Source: Ralstonia soli (GTDB lineage Bacteria; Pseudomonadota; Gammaproteobacteria; Burkholderiales; Burkholderiaceae). From it: a stretch of 64,000 bases of DNA. The translations under genes were made by a program, and so were the position numbers. Positions 9,718 to 17,852 of the stretch are shown here, in pieces. Positions within the stretch are counted from its first letter, which is position 1. Each line of letters starts with the position of its first letter. Where the stretch lies: positions 558,001 through 622,000 of the forward strand of contig NZ_JAMXHT010000003.1 in assembly GCF_023955655.1 (NCBI RefSeq), given 5' to 3'. The notes under the pieces are model-generated. The model saw nothing but the letters and a program-made list of their open reading frames with translations, did not search any database and was not told where the DNA came from.

Positions 9718-10976
9718 AGCAGTTCAAGGTCGCCAGCAATCTGGCGTGGATGCTTGCTGAGCGCGGCCTGCAGATCGGTGCCGGCATTGGCGTGGTCGCC
9801 ATGCTGGCGCGCGGCCTCGGGCCAGAAGGGTTCGCACATTTCCAGTATGCCCAGGCGGTCATCTATGTGGCGGCATCCGTTGCGTTGCTCTGCAGTGCGG
9901 AGGTCGTCATCCCCCGGTTGGTGGCGAACCCGGAGCCCATCGCACAACATCGACTGTTGATCCATGCATTCGGCCTACGGTTTGCTGCCGGCGTGCTTGG
10001 TTATCTGCTGATGTGCATGTTCCTGGTTGTTACGCGGCAGTCGATCGACTTTTGGCTACCCGCCCTCATCCTGGGCATCGCGATCCTGCTGCGCGAACCG
10101 TTCGGCATTGTCACTGCCTGGATGCAAGCGCATACCCGGACCCGTTCGAACACACTGTTCAATGTCGCGTCTCTTACGGTCAAGGTGGGCGGGGTGGCCA
10201 TCCTGTTTGCGCTTGGCATGCGCAGTGTGCCGGCTTACGCAGCGGTGTTCTCAGTGGAGTCCATCACGCTGGCTGCATTGCTTGCCGCCTTCTATCTCGC
10301 CCGCGCACCACGCGAGCGTGCGGTGCACGACCCACAACTCACGCGCGAGCTGCTTTCCAGCGGTGCGCTCTTCTGGGTCAGCTTCATGTGCATGATGGCC
10401 TCGCGCCGCGTCGACCAACTGCTGCTCAAGCCGTTCGTCCCATTGGCTGATCTTGGCGCCTATGCCGCTTCGATGCAGATTCTCGACAACTTTGTGATGC
10501 TAGCCACCATTCTTTCGGCCGGGCTGGCACCGGTCTATGTCTACGCCAAACCCACTTTGAAACAAGTCCGCCAGAACGTACTTCGGATCGCCGGCGGCAT
10601 GGCGGCCATCGGTGTCATCGGCGGTGTGCTGATCGCACTCAGCGCGCACTGGGTTGTCCACCTTCTCTACGGCTCGGCGTTCGCGCGCGCCGTCAACCTG
10701 CTGCAACTTGCTGCCCTCGCATCGGCGCTCGTGTTTGCCGATGTTGCGCTCACGCTTCTGCCTATCCATTTGCGGCAGCCGCGTCTGGTCGCCATCAAAT
10801 GGGGGGCGGCGCTCGTTGCCACGTTGATCGTTGATGCCGTGGCAATTCCGCGCATGGGCACCTATGGGGCCATTCTGGGCTACGCGACGGCCAACCTGCT
10901 TTCCGTTCTGTTCGGGATGGCTGTCTGGATGCGCTATCGCAACGATGAACCGGCAGCTCAGAGAGTCGGCGCATGA
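9714..10976 (+). CDS. wzx: Wzx-type lipid-linked oligosaccharide flippase
   Basis: Integral membrane protein of 420 residues in the polysaccharide transporter/MATE-like superfamily. It is predicted to flip undecaprenyl-diphosphate-linked repeat units across the inner membrane. About twelve hydrophobic segments are spread evenly through the sequence, starting with WMLAERGLQIGAGIGVVAML and ending with TYGAILGYATANLLSVLFGM. The family-typical motif region MLARGLGPEGFAHFQYAQAV lies in the first helix-loop. It is tied to both neighbours by 4-bp ATGA overlaps. A second, unrelated-looking flippase sits in the island at 13005. Confidence 0.85.
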   Translation: MKQFKVASNLAWMLAERGLQIGAGIGVVAMLARGLGPEGFAHFQYAQAVIYVAASVALLCSAEVVIPRLVANPEPIAQHRLLIHAFGLRFAAGVLGYLLMCMFLVVTRQSIDFWLPALILGIAILLREPFGIVTAWMQAHTRTRSNTLFNVASLTVKVGGVAILFALGMRSVPAYAAVFSVESITLAALLAAFYLARAPRERAVHDPQLTRELLSSGALFWVSFMCMMASRRVDQLLLKPFVPLADLGAYAASMQILDNFVMLATILSAGLAPVYVYAKPTLKQVRQNVLRIAGGMAAIGVIGGVLIALSAHWVVHLLYGSAFARAVNLLQLAALASALVFADVALTLLPIHLRQPRLVAIKWGAALVATLIVDAVAIPRMGTYGAILGYATANLLSVLFGMAVWMRYRNDEPAAQRVGA

Positions 10977-12052
10977 CGCAGGCAAAACCCAGGTTGTGCT
11001 TTGTCACCGGCACGCTCAATGCCCTGGCGGGCGCCGAGCGCATGACGGCCACGATCGCCAATGCGCTGGCAGAGCAAGGCTATACCGTCACTATTCTCAG
11101 TTTGTGGGATCCGGCCAGTTGCTTTGCGCTGAACCCAGCCATCCGGCACGAGACACTCTTTGTGCAGTGTCCATCCTTCAAGCGCGCCTATATGGCAACC
11201 GTGGCGGGCATCCGGCGGCATCTCAAAAAGCATCGTATCGACATCCTGGTGCAAGTCGACACGATGCTCTCGCTCTTTGCGTTACCCGCGGCGCTGGGGC
11301 TCGGCGTGCGGCACATTGCATGGGAACACTGTCACTTTGACGAAGACCTGGGTCGACGCGCACGCCGATGGGCCCGACGCCTTGCCGCGCGCTACTGTAC
11401 GCACGTCGTTGTACTCACCGAGCGCGACCGCAAGCGATGGCTGGAAGCCTTAAGTCCCCGCAGTTCGGTCGTCTACATTCCCAATCCGCTGCCCTTCGCG
11501 CTGCCTGCACAGCCCGCACCCCGAACCACCAAGACGGTACTGGCAGTCGGACGGTTGGTGCATACCAAAGGGTTCGACGTCTTGTTGAACGCGTGGGCGC
11601 TCGTCACCCAACGCATGCCCGACTGGGAACTGATAATCGTAGGCGAAGGCGAGGAACGGCACGTGCTGGAGGCACTGCGCGACCGACTCGGTCTAGGCAC
11701 CAATGTCATGCTGCCAGGCGCCCTCTCAGACATCACGAAAGCCTACGAGCAAGCTTCGATCTTCTGCCTGTCCTCACGCTATGAGGGCTTTGGATTGGTG
11801 CTGATCGAAGCCATGGCGTTTGGCTTGCCGATCGTCTCAACGGCTTGCGAAACCGGCCCGCGTGAATTGCTGGTGGACAAGCGCGATGCCATCATGGTCG
11901 CCATTGATGACCATTTGGCACTTGCCAACGCCCTGCTTGATCTGATTTCAAACCGTGCCGAGGCAGACAAATTAGCGCGTGCCGCCGGCGAAAAGGCCAA
12001 GCTATTCTCCAGGGAGCGGATTGTCCAAGCGTGGGGCGCACTGCTGCGCTGA
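10973..12052 (+). CDS. GT4 glycosyltransferase
   Basis: Predicted retaining glycosyltransferase of 359 residues, the last gene of the plus-strand operon before the island. The N-terminal loop reads TGTLNALAGAERMTATIANAL. The donor domain begins VLAVGRLVHTKGFDVLLNAW, and the E-x7-E element is EGFGLVLIEAMAFGLPIV followed by GPRELL. It starts in an ATGA overlap with wzx. The left boundary of the 14-kb island lies only about 50 bp after the stop codon, and wzz at 26144 resumes the same strand on the far side. Specificity is unknown. Confidence 0.87.
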   Translation: MTQAKPRLCFVTGTLNALAGAERMTATIANALAEQGYTVTILSLWDPASCFALNPAIRHETLFVQCPSFKRAYMATVAGIRRHLKKHRIDILVQVDTMLSLFALPAALGLGVRHIAWEHCHFDEDLGRRARRWARRLAARYCTHVVVLTERDRKRWLEALSPRSSVVYIPNPLPFALPAQPAPRTTKTVLAVGRLVHTKGFDVLLNAWALVTQRMPDWELIIVGEGEERHVLEALRDRLGLGTNVMLPGALSDITKAYEQASIFCLSSRYEGFGLVLIEAMAFGLPIVSTACETGPRELLVDKRDAIMVAIDDHLALANALLDLISNRAEADKLARAAGEKAKLFSRERIVQAWGALLR

Positions 12053-12094
12053 CATGAACCGCGGCTACTGAAAGATCCGCCCCCCACGAAATGG

Positions 12095-12103
12095 GGTAGT
12101 GAG
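12095..12103 (+). repeat. Left target-site direct repeat of the island
   Basis: The 9 bp ggtagtgag immediately outside the left IS50-like end. They match ggtaaagag at 26098-26106 in 7 of 9 positions, consistent with a decayed 9-bp target duplication. Confidence 0.6.
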
Positions 12104-12430
12104 TATCGGCTTATACGCAACTCTCGGCGCTACCGCCGCCGCGTAAGGCCCGCAAGGTCTTTGCCGCGACATGAACCTCCTTGAGTCCGAGCCCGATGGC
12201 TTTGGCGCCGGGCTCGCCATCGCCCTTACGGCCAAGGAAGCCGCCCAGGCGCGCGATCAAGCGCAGCACTTCGTTGAGCTTGGGCTTGGGTGGCTGCAAG
12301 ACATCTGCGAGCAAATACGCGCCGCGAATCTCTTCGGCGTCGAAGAATAGCGAGACATCCAGATCGGGACAGGTTCGACCCATGCGCATCAGGTGAGCGA
12401 TACGCCAGGCCACCGCCAGGAACAGTGCCG
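12104..12430 (-). pseudogene. IS4-family (IS50/Tn5-like) transposase, C-terminal remnant
   Basis: The minus-strand frame ending at TAA 12111-12113 encodes about 105 residues matching the C-terminus of Tn5-like IS4-family transposases: AVAWRIAHLMRMGRTCPDLD, then LNEVLRLIARLGGFLGRKGD and GEPGAKAIGLGLKEV. The matching frame continues a little upstream of the first ATG (12413) and stops near 12430, where a different gene remnant begins on the other strand. The catalytic D, D and E region is not in this piece. The stop codon overlaps the terminal repeat, as expected when transposase runs to the element's edge. The missing N-terminal part is mirrored by the remnant at 25405-26097 in the same orientation. 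Confidence 0.8.
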
Positions 12431-12553
12431 ATGCACCCCAAGATCATGATGGCCGCCGAGGATTATTACGCACGCAAGGAACTGGCGCCGATCATCGATC
12501 GCCTCGCGCACGCCTGCGAGCGCAACGACCACGATGCGATCGTGACGATATGA
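12431..12553 (+). pseudogene. CapD/WbpM-type UDP-GlcNAc 4,6-dehydratase, C-terminal stub
   Basis: A 40-residue stub starting MHPKIMMAAEDYYARKELAP and ending at TGA 12551-12553. It matches the extreme C-terminus of membrane CapD/WbpM/EpsC-family dehydratases. The intact relative at 28463 in this window has the corresponding HERIMKAREHYVPWTQFAP followed by the same amphipathic end. Nothing of the catalytic domains remains. It abuts the transposase remnant, so the IS junction probably removed the rest of the gene. The 227 bp that follow (12554-12780) show no recognisable gene. Confidence 0.65.
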
Positions 12554-12780
12554 AGGAGTGCGTATCGGGATTCCGCGTGGTGACCGAAATCCAGGACCAC
12601 TTGTATGGTTGGCCGTCGGGGGTCATTGGCGGCCCTGATCGCCCGACGGTAGTTCATTGATAGCGACCGCAGACCGAAGCCACGCATGGGTTACCATTAC
12701 CGGTTTCTCATTTCGGCCGGGTGCGGCGAATACGCCTCGAAGGCGCATTTGCGTCAAACAGCTTCTCGACCAAATTCGAC

Positions 12781-12996
12781 ATGAATAGCCTGATATTGCC
12801 TGTGGTACTGTCTGGCGGCGCCGGAACGCGGCTCTGGCCACTGTCCCGCAAGTCCCTGCCGAAGCAGTTCGTTCCGCTGGTTCCCTCCAGCGGCGGAGTG
12901 CAGAATAAGGACAATCACCGGGTGACCCATGGTCATCGTATCGGACAGTCCTTCCAGCCGCTCCGGGACGTGTTTGCCCCAGCGCTCGGCCGCTAA
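12781..12996 (+). pseudogene. manC: mannose-1-phosphate guanylyltransferase (ManC), N-terminal stub
   Basis: The first 34 codons (to about 12882) match the start of ManC/XanB/Alg[11 protein letters not shown], the nucleotide-binding loop [14 protein letters not shown], then KQFVPLV. After that the frame diverges from the family and stops at TAA 12994-12996 after 71 codons, where the real enzyme has about 480. The tail from about 12883 to 13004 is unrelated sequence that was not identified. The stub cannot make GDP-mannose. It lies 8 bp upstream of the island flippase gene. Confidence 0.75.
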
Positions 12997-13004
12997 GGGG
13001 ACGA

Positions 13005-14336
13005 GTGGCTGTGGCAATTCTAAGCACGTTCAGGAAGTACCTGTTTCGCGATCTGATCTGGAGCATTCTGGCCGCTGTTTCGATGCAGGGGTCGGTACTG
13101 CTCTCCGGCATGCTGGCAGCACGCGTGCTCGGTCTCTCAGTCTTCGGCAAGTACGCACTACTGGTCACGACCGTGACAACCGCTGCCGCGATTGCACAAA
13201 GCGGCGCAGGTTCGGTCGTCGCGAAGTTCGTGGCCGAATACCGTGTGTCCGAGCCGCATCGTATCGGTACCGTGCTCTGGTTTTGCCAGCGCATTACCGT
13301 CGTCATGGGGCTCATTGCCGTCGCCGTGTTGCTGTTTGGCGCGCCGGTATTCGCGACCTCGGTGTTCAAGCAGCCCGATCTCGAACCGGTGATCCGGCTC
13401 GTCGCGCCCGCCATCTTCTTTCAGGTGATGGTGACGTATCAGCAGGGCGCCTTGCAGGGGTTTGCCGCCTTCAAAACCTTGGGGCGAATCAGCACGGTGT
13501 CCGGCCTCGTGTTTCTGGTGCTCCCCCCGCTGGGCGCGAAGCTCGGCGGCCTGGACGGTGCGGCGCTCGGTTTTGTGGTGGCCAGTCTCGCGCGTTCGGT
13601 GTTCTTCTACATCGCGGTTCGGGTGACCACGCGCGACATGCTGTCGGGCGTTTCGCAGATGGTGCGCCGTGACGACATCGGGCGCGTGTTGCACTTCCTC
13701 GTTCCGGCAGGTCTGGCGAGCGTTGTGACACTGCCGTGCATCTGGCTGGTCAGCGTGTTCTTGGCACGCGCGCCGAATGGCCTTGAAATGGTAGCCATCT
13801 TCTCCGTGGCAACGCAATTGCGCATGGCGACGCTCCAGTTGCCCACGCTGCTTAACAGCGTAACGCTTTCTGTGATGAATGCGCTGTTCGGGCAACGCTC
13901 GTCGCGCGAATTCCGTAACGTGTTTCGTACCACGCTGATTGCCAACGGCGCGTTCCTGGCCCTGGCGATCCCTGTCCTGGTCGCCTGCTCGTCGCTGATT
14001 CTTGGCCTGTACGGCCACCGGTTTGCCGATGGGCGCCGAACACTCATTCTGCTGCTCGTCTCCGTGATCCCCGAGATTCTCGCGGCCACGGTGTACCACG
14101 TTATCAATACGTTCGGGCGCATGTGGTTGTCGTTGTTCTTCATCATCACACCCGTGAACGTGTCGTACACGCTGATCGCTGCCTGGCTGATCCCGACGAT
14201 GGGCGTGGAGGGCGCAGCGCTTGCCTACGTTGTGGCGCAGGTTCTGTACCTGATTGCGACGATCATCGTAGCGAGACTCGCGGCGCGCGATCACGCCTTG
14301 AAGGAGCGTCATCCGGGAGGCGCGGCAAACGGATGA
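13005..14336 (+). CDS. wzx: Wzx-type flippase (island copy)
   Basis: Integral membrane protein of 443 residues with about twelve hydrophobic helices, a predicted repeat-unit flippase of the polysaccharide transporter superfamily. The N-terminus FRDLIWSILAAVSMQG leads into LSGMLAARVLGLSVFGKYAL, the family-typical first-helix motif. Late helices include YHVINTFGRMWLSLFFIIT and GVEGAALAYVVAQVLYL. The start is GTG 13005, preceded by AAGGGGACGA; a second GTG six bases on is possible. It shows no obvious similarity to the flippase at 9714 beyond fold. The next gene is coupled by an ATGA overlap. Confidence 0.83.
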   Translation: MAVAILSTFRKYLFRDLIWSILAAVSMQGSVLLSGMLAARVLGLSVFGKYALLVTTVTTAAAIAQSGAGSVVAKFVAEYRVSEPHRIGTVLWFCQRITVVMGLIAVAVLLFGAPVFATSVFKQPDLEPVIRLVAPAIFFQVMVTYQQGALQGFAAFKTLGRISTVSGLVFLVLPPLGAKLGGLDGAALGFVVASLARSVFFYIAVRVTTRDMLSGVSQMVRRDDIGRVLHFLVPAGLASVVTLPCIWLVSVFLARAPNGLEMVAIFSVATQLRMATLQLPTLLNSVTLSVMNALFGQRSSREFRNVFRTTLIANGAFLALAIPVLVACSSLILGLYGHRFADGRRTLILLLVSVIPEILAATVYHVINTFGRMWLSLFFIITPVNVSYTLIAAWLIPTMGVEGAALAYVVAQVLYLIATIIVARLAARDHALKERHPGGAANG

Positions 14337-15505
14337 CTTCAGACATCTTCGATATGAAACGGAACGCTACCGCGAAGCGGGTGCTGCATCTGATCCCGTC
14401 ATTCGGATCGGGAGGCGCCGAGCGGCAACTCTCCCTCCTGGCGCCGGAACTCGCACGCCAGGGGGTGGAATGCCACGTCGGGTACTTCGCCGAGGGGCCG
14501 AACCTCGATCGTTTGCGCAATCAGCCGGGGGTCACACTGCACCGGCTGGCGGCCAGCAGCACGCATGATCCGGCGATGTTTCTCCGTGTCCTGCGGCTCA
14601 TCAGAAACGTGCGTCCTCAACTCGTTCAGACCTGGGTCATCCAGATGGATGTCGTTGGCGGCGCCATGGCGTATTCGGCGGGGGTGCCGCACATCCTCAG
14701 CGAGCGCTCCGCTGCACAGTTGTACCAACACGGGTGGAAGTCTCGTGCACGCGCATGGCTCGGCCGTCGCGCGGCGGCGGTCATCGCCAACTCGCAAGGC
14801 GGCATCGATTACTGGCACGACGTGCTTGGCGACACCGTGCCGACCTACGTGATTCGCAACTGCGTGACGCCCACGGTGCCGGGACTGGCCTGGGCCGGGT
14901 CGGGACGCTCTCCGGAGGCGGGCGCACGCGTGTTGTTCGCGGGCCGCCTGAGTGAGGAGAAAAACGTCGATCAGTTGGTCGAGGCCTTGATTCGTGTCGT
15001 TGCCGCCCGGCCCGGCCTGACGGTCGACATGTTCGGCGAAGGGCCGTTGAGGGAGCGTTTGCAGGCGCGCATCGACGCGGCGGGCGCCGGCGAGCGCATC
15101 GTCATGCACGGCTTCACCTCGAATCTTGCGGGGGAGATGGCGCGTGCGGACATCACCATTTCCGTGAGCAGTTTCGAAGGCAATCCCAACGTTGTACTCG
15201 AAGCGGCGGCGATCGGGTGTCCGCTCGTCATCTCGGAGATTCCGGCGCATCGCGAGTTTCTCGGCGACGACGACGCGTGGTACGTCAATCAGACCGACGT
15301 GGCGAGCATCGAGGCCGGCCTAACGGCGGCCCTGAACGATCCCGCCCGCAGCGCAGCCAAGGCGGCGAGCGCCTCGTCCAGGCTCAAGGGGGCCAGTGTC
15401 GAAGCGCTGGCGGCACACTACCGGGCTGCTTACGAGGAAGTGCTGACGGCGCGACATGCGGGGCGACGCGGCAACGCATACGCCAATGAACGACCCACAG
15501 AATAA
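14333..15505 (+). CDS. GT4 glycosyltransferase (island)
   Basis: Predicted glycosyltransferase, 390 residues, coupled to the flippase gene by an ATGA overlap that fixes the start at 14333 even though the frame is open further upstream. The N-terminal loop is LIPSFGSGGAERQLSLLAPE. The middle contains TWVIQMDVVGGAMAYSAG and HILSERSAAQLY. The donor domain has VLFAGRLSEEKNVDQLVEAL, and the E-x7-E element is EGNPNVVLEAAAIGCPLV. Its end overlaps a broken downstream reading frame. Sugar specificity is unknown. Confidence 0.87.
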   Translation: MTSDIFDMKRNATAKRVLHLIPSFGSGGAERQLSLLAPELARQGVECHVGYFAEGPNLDRLRNQPGVTLHRLAASSTHDPAMFLRVLRLIRNVRPQLVQTWVIQMDVVGGAMAYSAGVPHILSERSAAQLYQHGWKSRARAWLGRRAAAVIANSQGGIDYWHDVLGDTVPTYVIRNCVTPTVPGLAWAGSGRSPEAGARVLFAGRLSEEKNVDQLVEALIRVVAARPGLTVDMFGEGPLRERLQARIDAAGAGERIVMHGFTSNLAGEMARADITISVSSFEGNPNVVLEAAAIGCPLVISEIPAHREFLGDDDAWYVNQTDVASIEAGLTAALNDPARSAAKAASASSRLKGASVEALAAHYRAAYEEVLTARHAGRRGNAYANERPTE

Positions 15506-15744
15506 CGATCGTATGCGGCTACTGGTAGTCACGTCCGGAAGGGATGGACGTCGGCACGGTGATCATGTCGGGATTGCGCCGCGAACCGGTGCTGGATGCG
15601 ATGCGTGCAGTGACGGAGAATTTCGACCCCGACGTGCGCGGCACGCTGGCCGTGCCGGATTACGAGAACCCGTTCGTCTCGACGCAAGTGCTTCGGGTGG
15701 TGTTGAGCTACATCGACTACATCAATCGCACGGTCTGGCACAAG
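15487..15744 (+). pseudogene. Chimeric stub: short unknown N-terminus joined to a UDP-GlcNAc 2-epimerase C-terminus
   Basis: An ATG at 15487, inside the end of the upstream gene, opens MNDPQNNDRMRLLVVTSG, which looks like a beginning glycosyltransferase-type N-terminus but shifts out of frame near 15531. From 15532 another frame encodes RPEGMDVGTVIMSGL through VVLSYIDYINRTVWHK (about 71 codons). This matches the C-terminus of WecB/WbpI-type epimerases; the intact homologue at 33792 ends HSYTDYVNRVVWKKY after EGMEEGAVMLVG. The active site is absent. The joint near 15531 looks like a deletion that fused two genes. After 15744 the frame runs on into sequence antisense to asnB and has no meaning. 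Confidence 0.7.
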
Positions 15745-15815
15745 GCGTGGCGCCGGAGGCGAAGAAGCGATCGCCGGGCTGCGACCGTTTCGAAGTTTCC
15801 GCCGGGTGAGCCTGA

Positions 15816-17750
15816 TCAGCGATTGGCCAACCAGGCCTGGAACATCAGCACATTCCAAAGATACGGGCTGCGATCGTAGTTGCCCGACAGATGTTGTTGC
15901 CAGGTGCGTTCAACCTTGGCGGCATCCAGATAGCCTTGCGAGCGCAATTGCGACGGGTCGAGCAACGCTTCGGCCCACTCGCGCAACGGTCCACGCAGCC
16001 ACTCTCCCAATGGAATCGAGAAGCCGGTTTTCGGTCGGTCGATCAACTCGCGCGGCACATAACGGTCGAGCACGCGTCGGAGCACCCATTTGCCGACGCC
16101 GTCACGCTGAAGTACGCGATTCGGCATAGCCAACGCGAGTTCCGCGATGTGATGGTCGAGCAAAGGGGCCCGGGATTCAAGGCTCGCACTCATGGCGGCA
16201 CGGTCGACCTTGACCAACAGATCGTCCGGCAGATATTGGTGCAGATCCCAGCGACGCATCGCATGCTGCCAGTTCGGCGACGATTCCCAGACATCCAGCG
16301 GCGGCGCGTCGACATTTGAGGACGCCCCCAGCACCAGGCCGTCTTCCGGCTGCCATTGCGACATCAGGCGCGGGTACAGCTCGCCGATAGACGGCGACGT
16401 GATTAGGCCGGCAAGGCGGTGCAGCCTTCGGCCGTTGACCTGTTGACGCAGGCTCTGCGGGGCGAGGCGCAGCATGGTGTCCCACCCCCCGGGCGACGGT
16501 GTGCGAAGGGCGCATGCGGCGAGCCGACGGAGTACCGCCGGCTGACCGTCGATTCGATCCCACAGGCGCGACGTGATGTCATAGCGCGGATAGCCGGAAA
16601 ACATTTCATCGCCGCCGTCGCCTGAAAGGGCCACCGTAACGTGCTTGCGGGTGAGATGAGAGACAAGCGTCGTAGGGATCTGCGACGAATCCGCGAACGG
16701 TTCGTCGTAAATCTGCGGCAGCGACGGGATCAGATCGGATGCCTGCTTGGCCGTGATGTAGAGCTCGGTATGCGACGTGCCGAGATGCTTGGCGACGGCC
16801 GCCGCATACGGTGCTTCGTTGAACGCTTCTTCGTGAAAGCCGATGGTGAAGGTGCGCACCGGCTGCGACGATTGCGCCTGCATCAGCGCGACGACGGTGC
16901 TCGAATCCACGCCACCCGAGAGGAAGGCGCCCAGCGGTACGTCCGACAGCATTTGCCCGGCGACCACGTTCTTGAGCTGATCGTGCAACCGGTCGATCAG
17001 TGCAGCATCGCTTTCATCGGCCAGAGAGCGGCGCAGTTCTGCCTGTTCGGGCGTATCGAGCGACCAGTACGCCTCAGGGACCGCGTCGCGATCGTTGGCC
17101 GTACGGAAGACGATGCGATGACCGGCGGGCAGCTTCCACACATTTTTAAAAATGCTTCGCGGCGCCGGAATGTAGGCAAATCGCATCATGGCGTCGAGCG
17201 CGTCGCGGTCGATTTCCAGCGGACGGTCGGCGCCGGCTTCGAGGGCCTTGAGTTCGGAGGCGAAGAGGAGCTTGTCGCCGACCCAGCCGTAGTACAGCGG
17301 CTTCTCGCCGATGCGGTCGCGGGCCAGCGTGAGGGTGCGATCCTGGCGATCCCACAGGGCGATGGCGAACATGCCGGTCGCCTTCTTCAGGGTCGCTTCG
17401 ACCCCCCAGGCTTCGAAGCCGGCGAGAAGAATCTCGGTGTCGGAGTGACCGCGCCAGGCCGGCGCCTTGCCCTCGCGCTCGAGGGCTTCGCGAAGCGCCG
17501 GGAAATTGTAGACCTCACCGTTGTACGCGATAACGAAGCGGCCGCTCGCCGAGGTCATCGGCTGATGGCCGTGTTCGGAGAGATCCACGATGGCAAGGCG
17601 TCGATGACCGAACGCGACGCCATTCTCCGCATCTGCCCATGAACCGCCGTCGTCGGGCCCGCGATGCAGAATTTTCGCAGCCATGCGTTCAGCGACAGGA
17701 ATCAGCGAGCCCATCGAGCGCCAATAGGCGATTCCGGCAATGCCACACAT
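15816..17750 (-). CDS. asnB: AsnB-type glutamine amidotransferase (asparagine synthetase family)
   Basis: A 644-residue two-domain protein. The N-terminal class II glutaminase begins MCGIAGIAYWR, whose Cys2 is the nucleophile, followed by ILHRGPDDGG and YNGEVYNF. The synthetase domain has the ATP-pyrophosphatase motif LSGGVDSSTVVALM and SGDGGDEMFSGYPRY. The ATG at 17750 is chosen because the Cys must be residue 2; the frame opens upstream to 17840. In O-antigen loci such proteins (for example Francisella WbtH) are thought to amidate uronic acids. With WbpO- and WbpP-type genes next door, formation of GalNAcA amide is the likely role here. Free asparagine synthesis is the alternative. Confidence 0.88.
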   Translation of the reverse strand: MCGIAGIAYWRSMGSLIPVAERMAAKILHRGPDDGGSWADAENGVAFGHRRLAIVDLSEHGHQPMTSASGRFVIAYNGEVYNFPALREALEREGKAPAWRGHSDTEILLAGFEAWGVEATLKKATGMFAIALWDRQDRTLTLARDRIGEKPLYYGWVGDKLLFASELKALEAGADRPLEIDRDALDAMMRFAYIPAPRSIFKNVWKLPAGHRIVFRTANDRDAVPEAYWSLDTPEQAELRRSLADESDAALIDRLHDQLKNVVAGQMLSDVPLGAFLSGGVDSSTVVALMQAQSSQPVRTFTIGFHEEAFNEAPYAAAVAKHLGTSHTELYITAKQASDLIPSLPQIYDEPFADSSQIPTTLVSHLTRKHVTVALSGDGGDEMFSGYPRYDITSRLWDRIDGQPAVLRRLAACALRTPSPGGWDTMLRLAPQSLRQQVNGRRLHRLAGLITSPSIGELYPRLMSQWQPEDGLVLGASSNVDAPPLDVWESSPNWQHAMRRWDLHQYLPDDLLVKVDRAAMSASLESRAPLLDHHIAELALAMPNRVLQRDGVGKWVLRRVLDRYVPRELIDRPKTGFSIPLGEWLRGPLREWAEALLDPSQLRSQGYLDAAKVERTWQQHLSGNYDRSPYLWNVLMFQAWLANR

Positions 17751-17852
17751 ATTCAGTTTCCTTGAATCACGTTCCGGGGACGCGATCGGCGAGCGCCGTC
17801 CGCCGGTCTTGAACGGCGATTGCGCCGCAGGCCGCGGCACGCCACCCGCATT

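Noticed and set aside
12754-13017. An 87-codon minus-strand frame over the manC stub
   Set aside because: Half of it is antisense to the recognised ManC N-terminus and the rest matches no family I know; not enough support for a gene.
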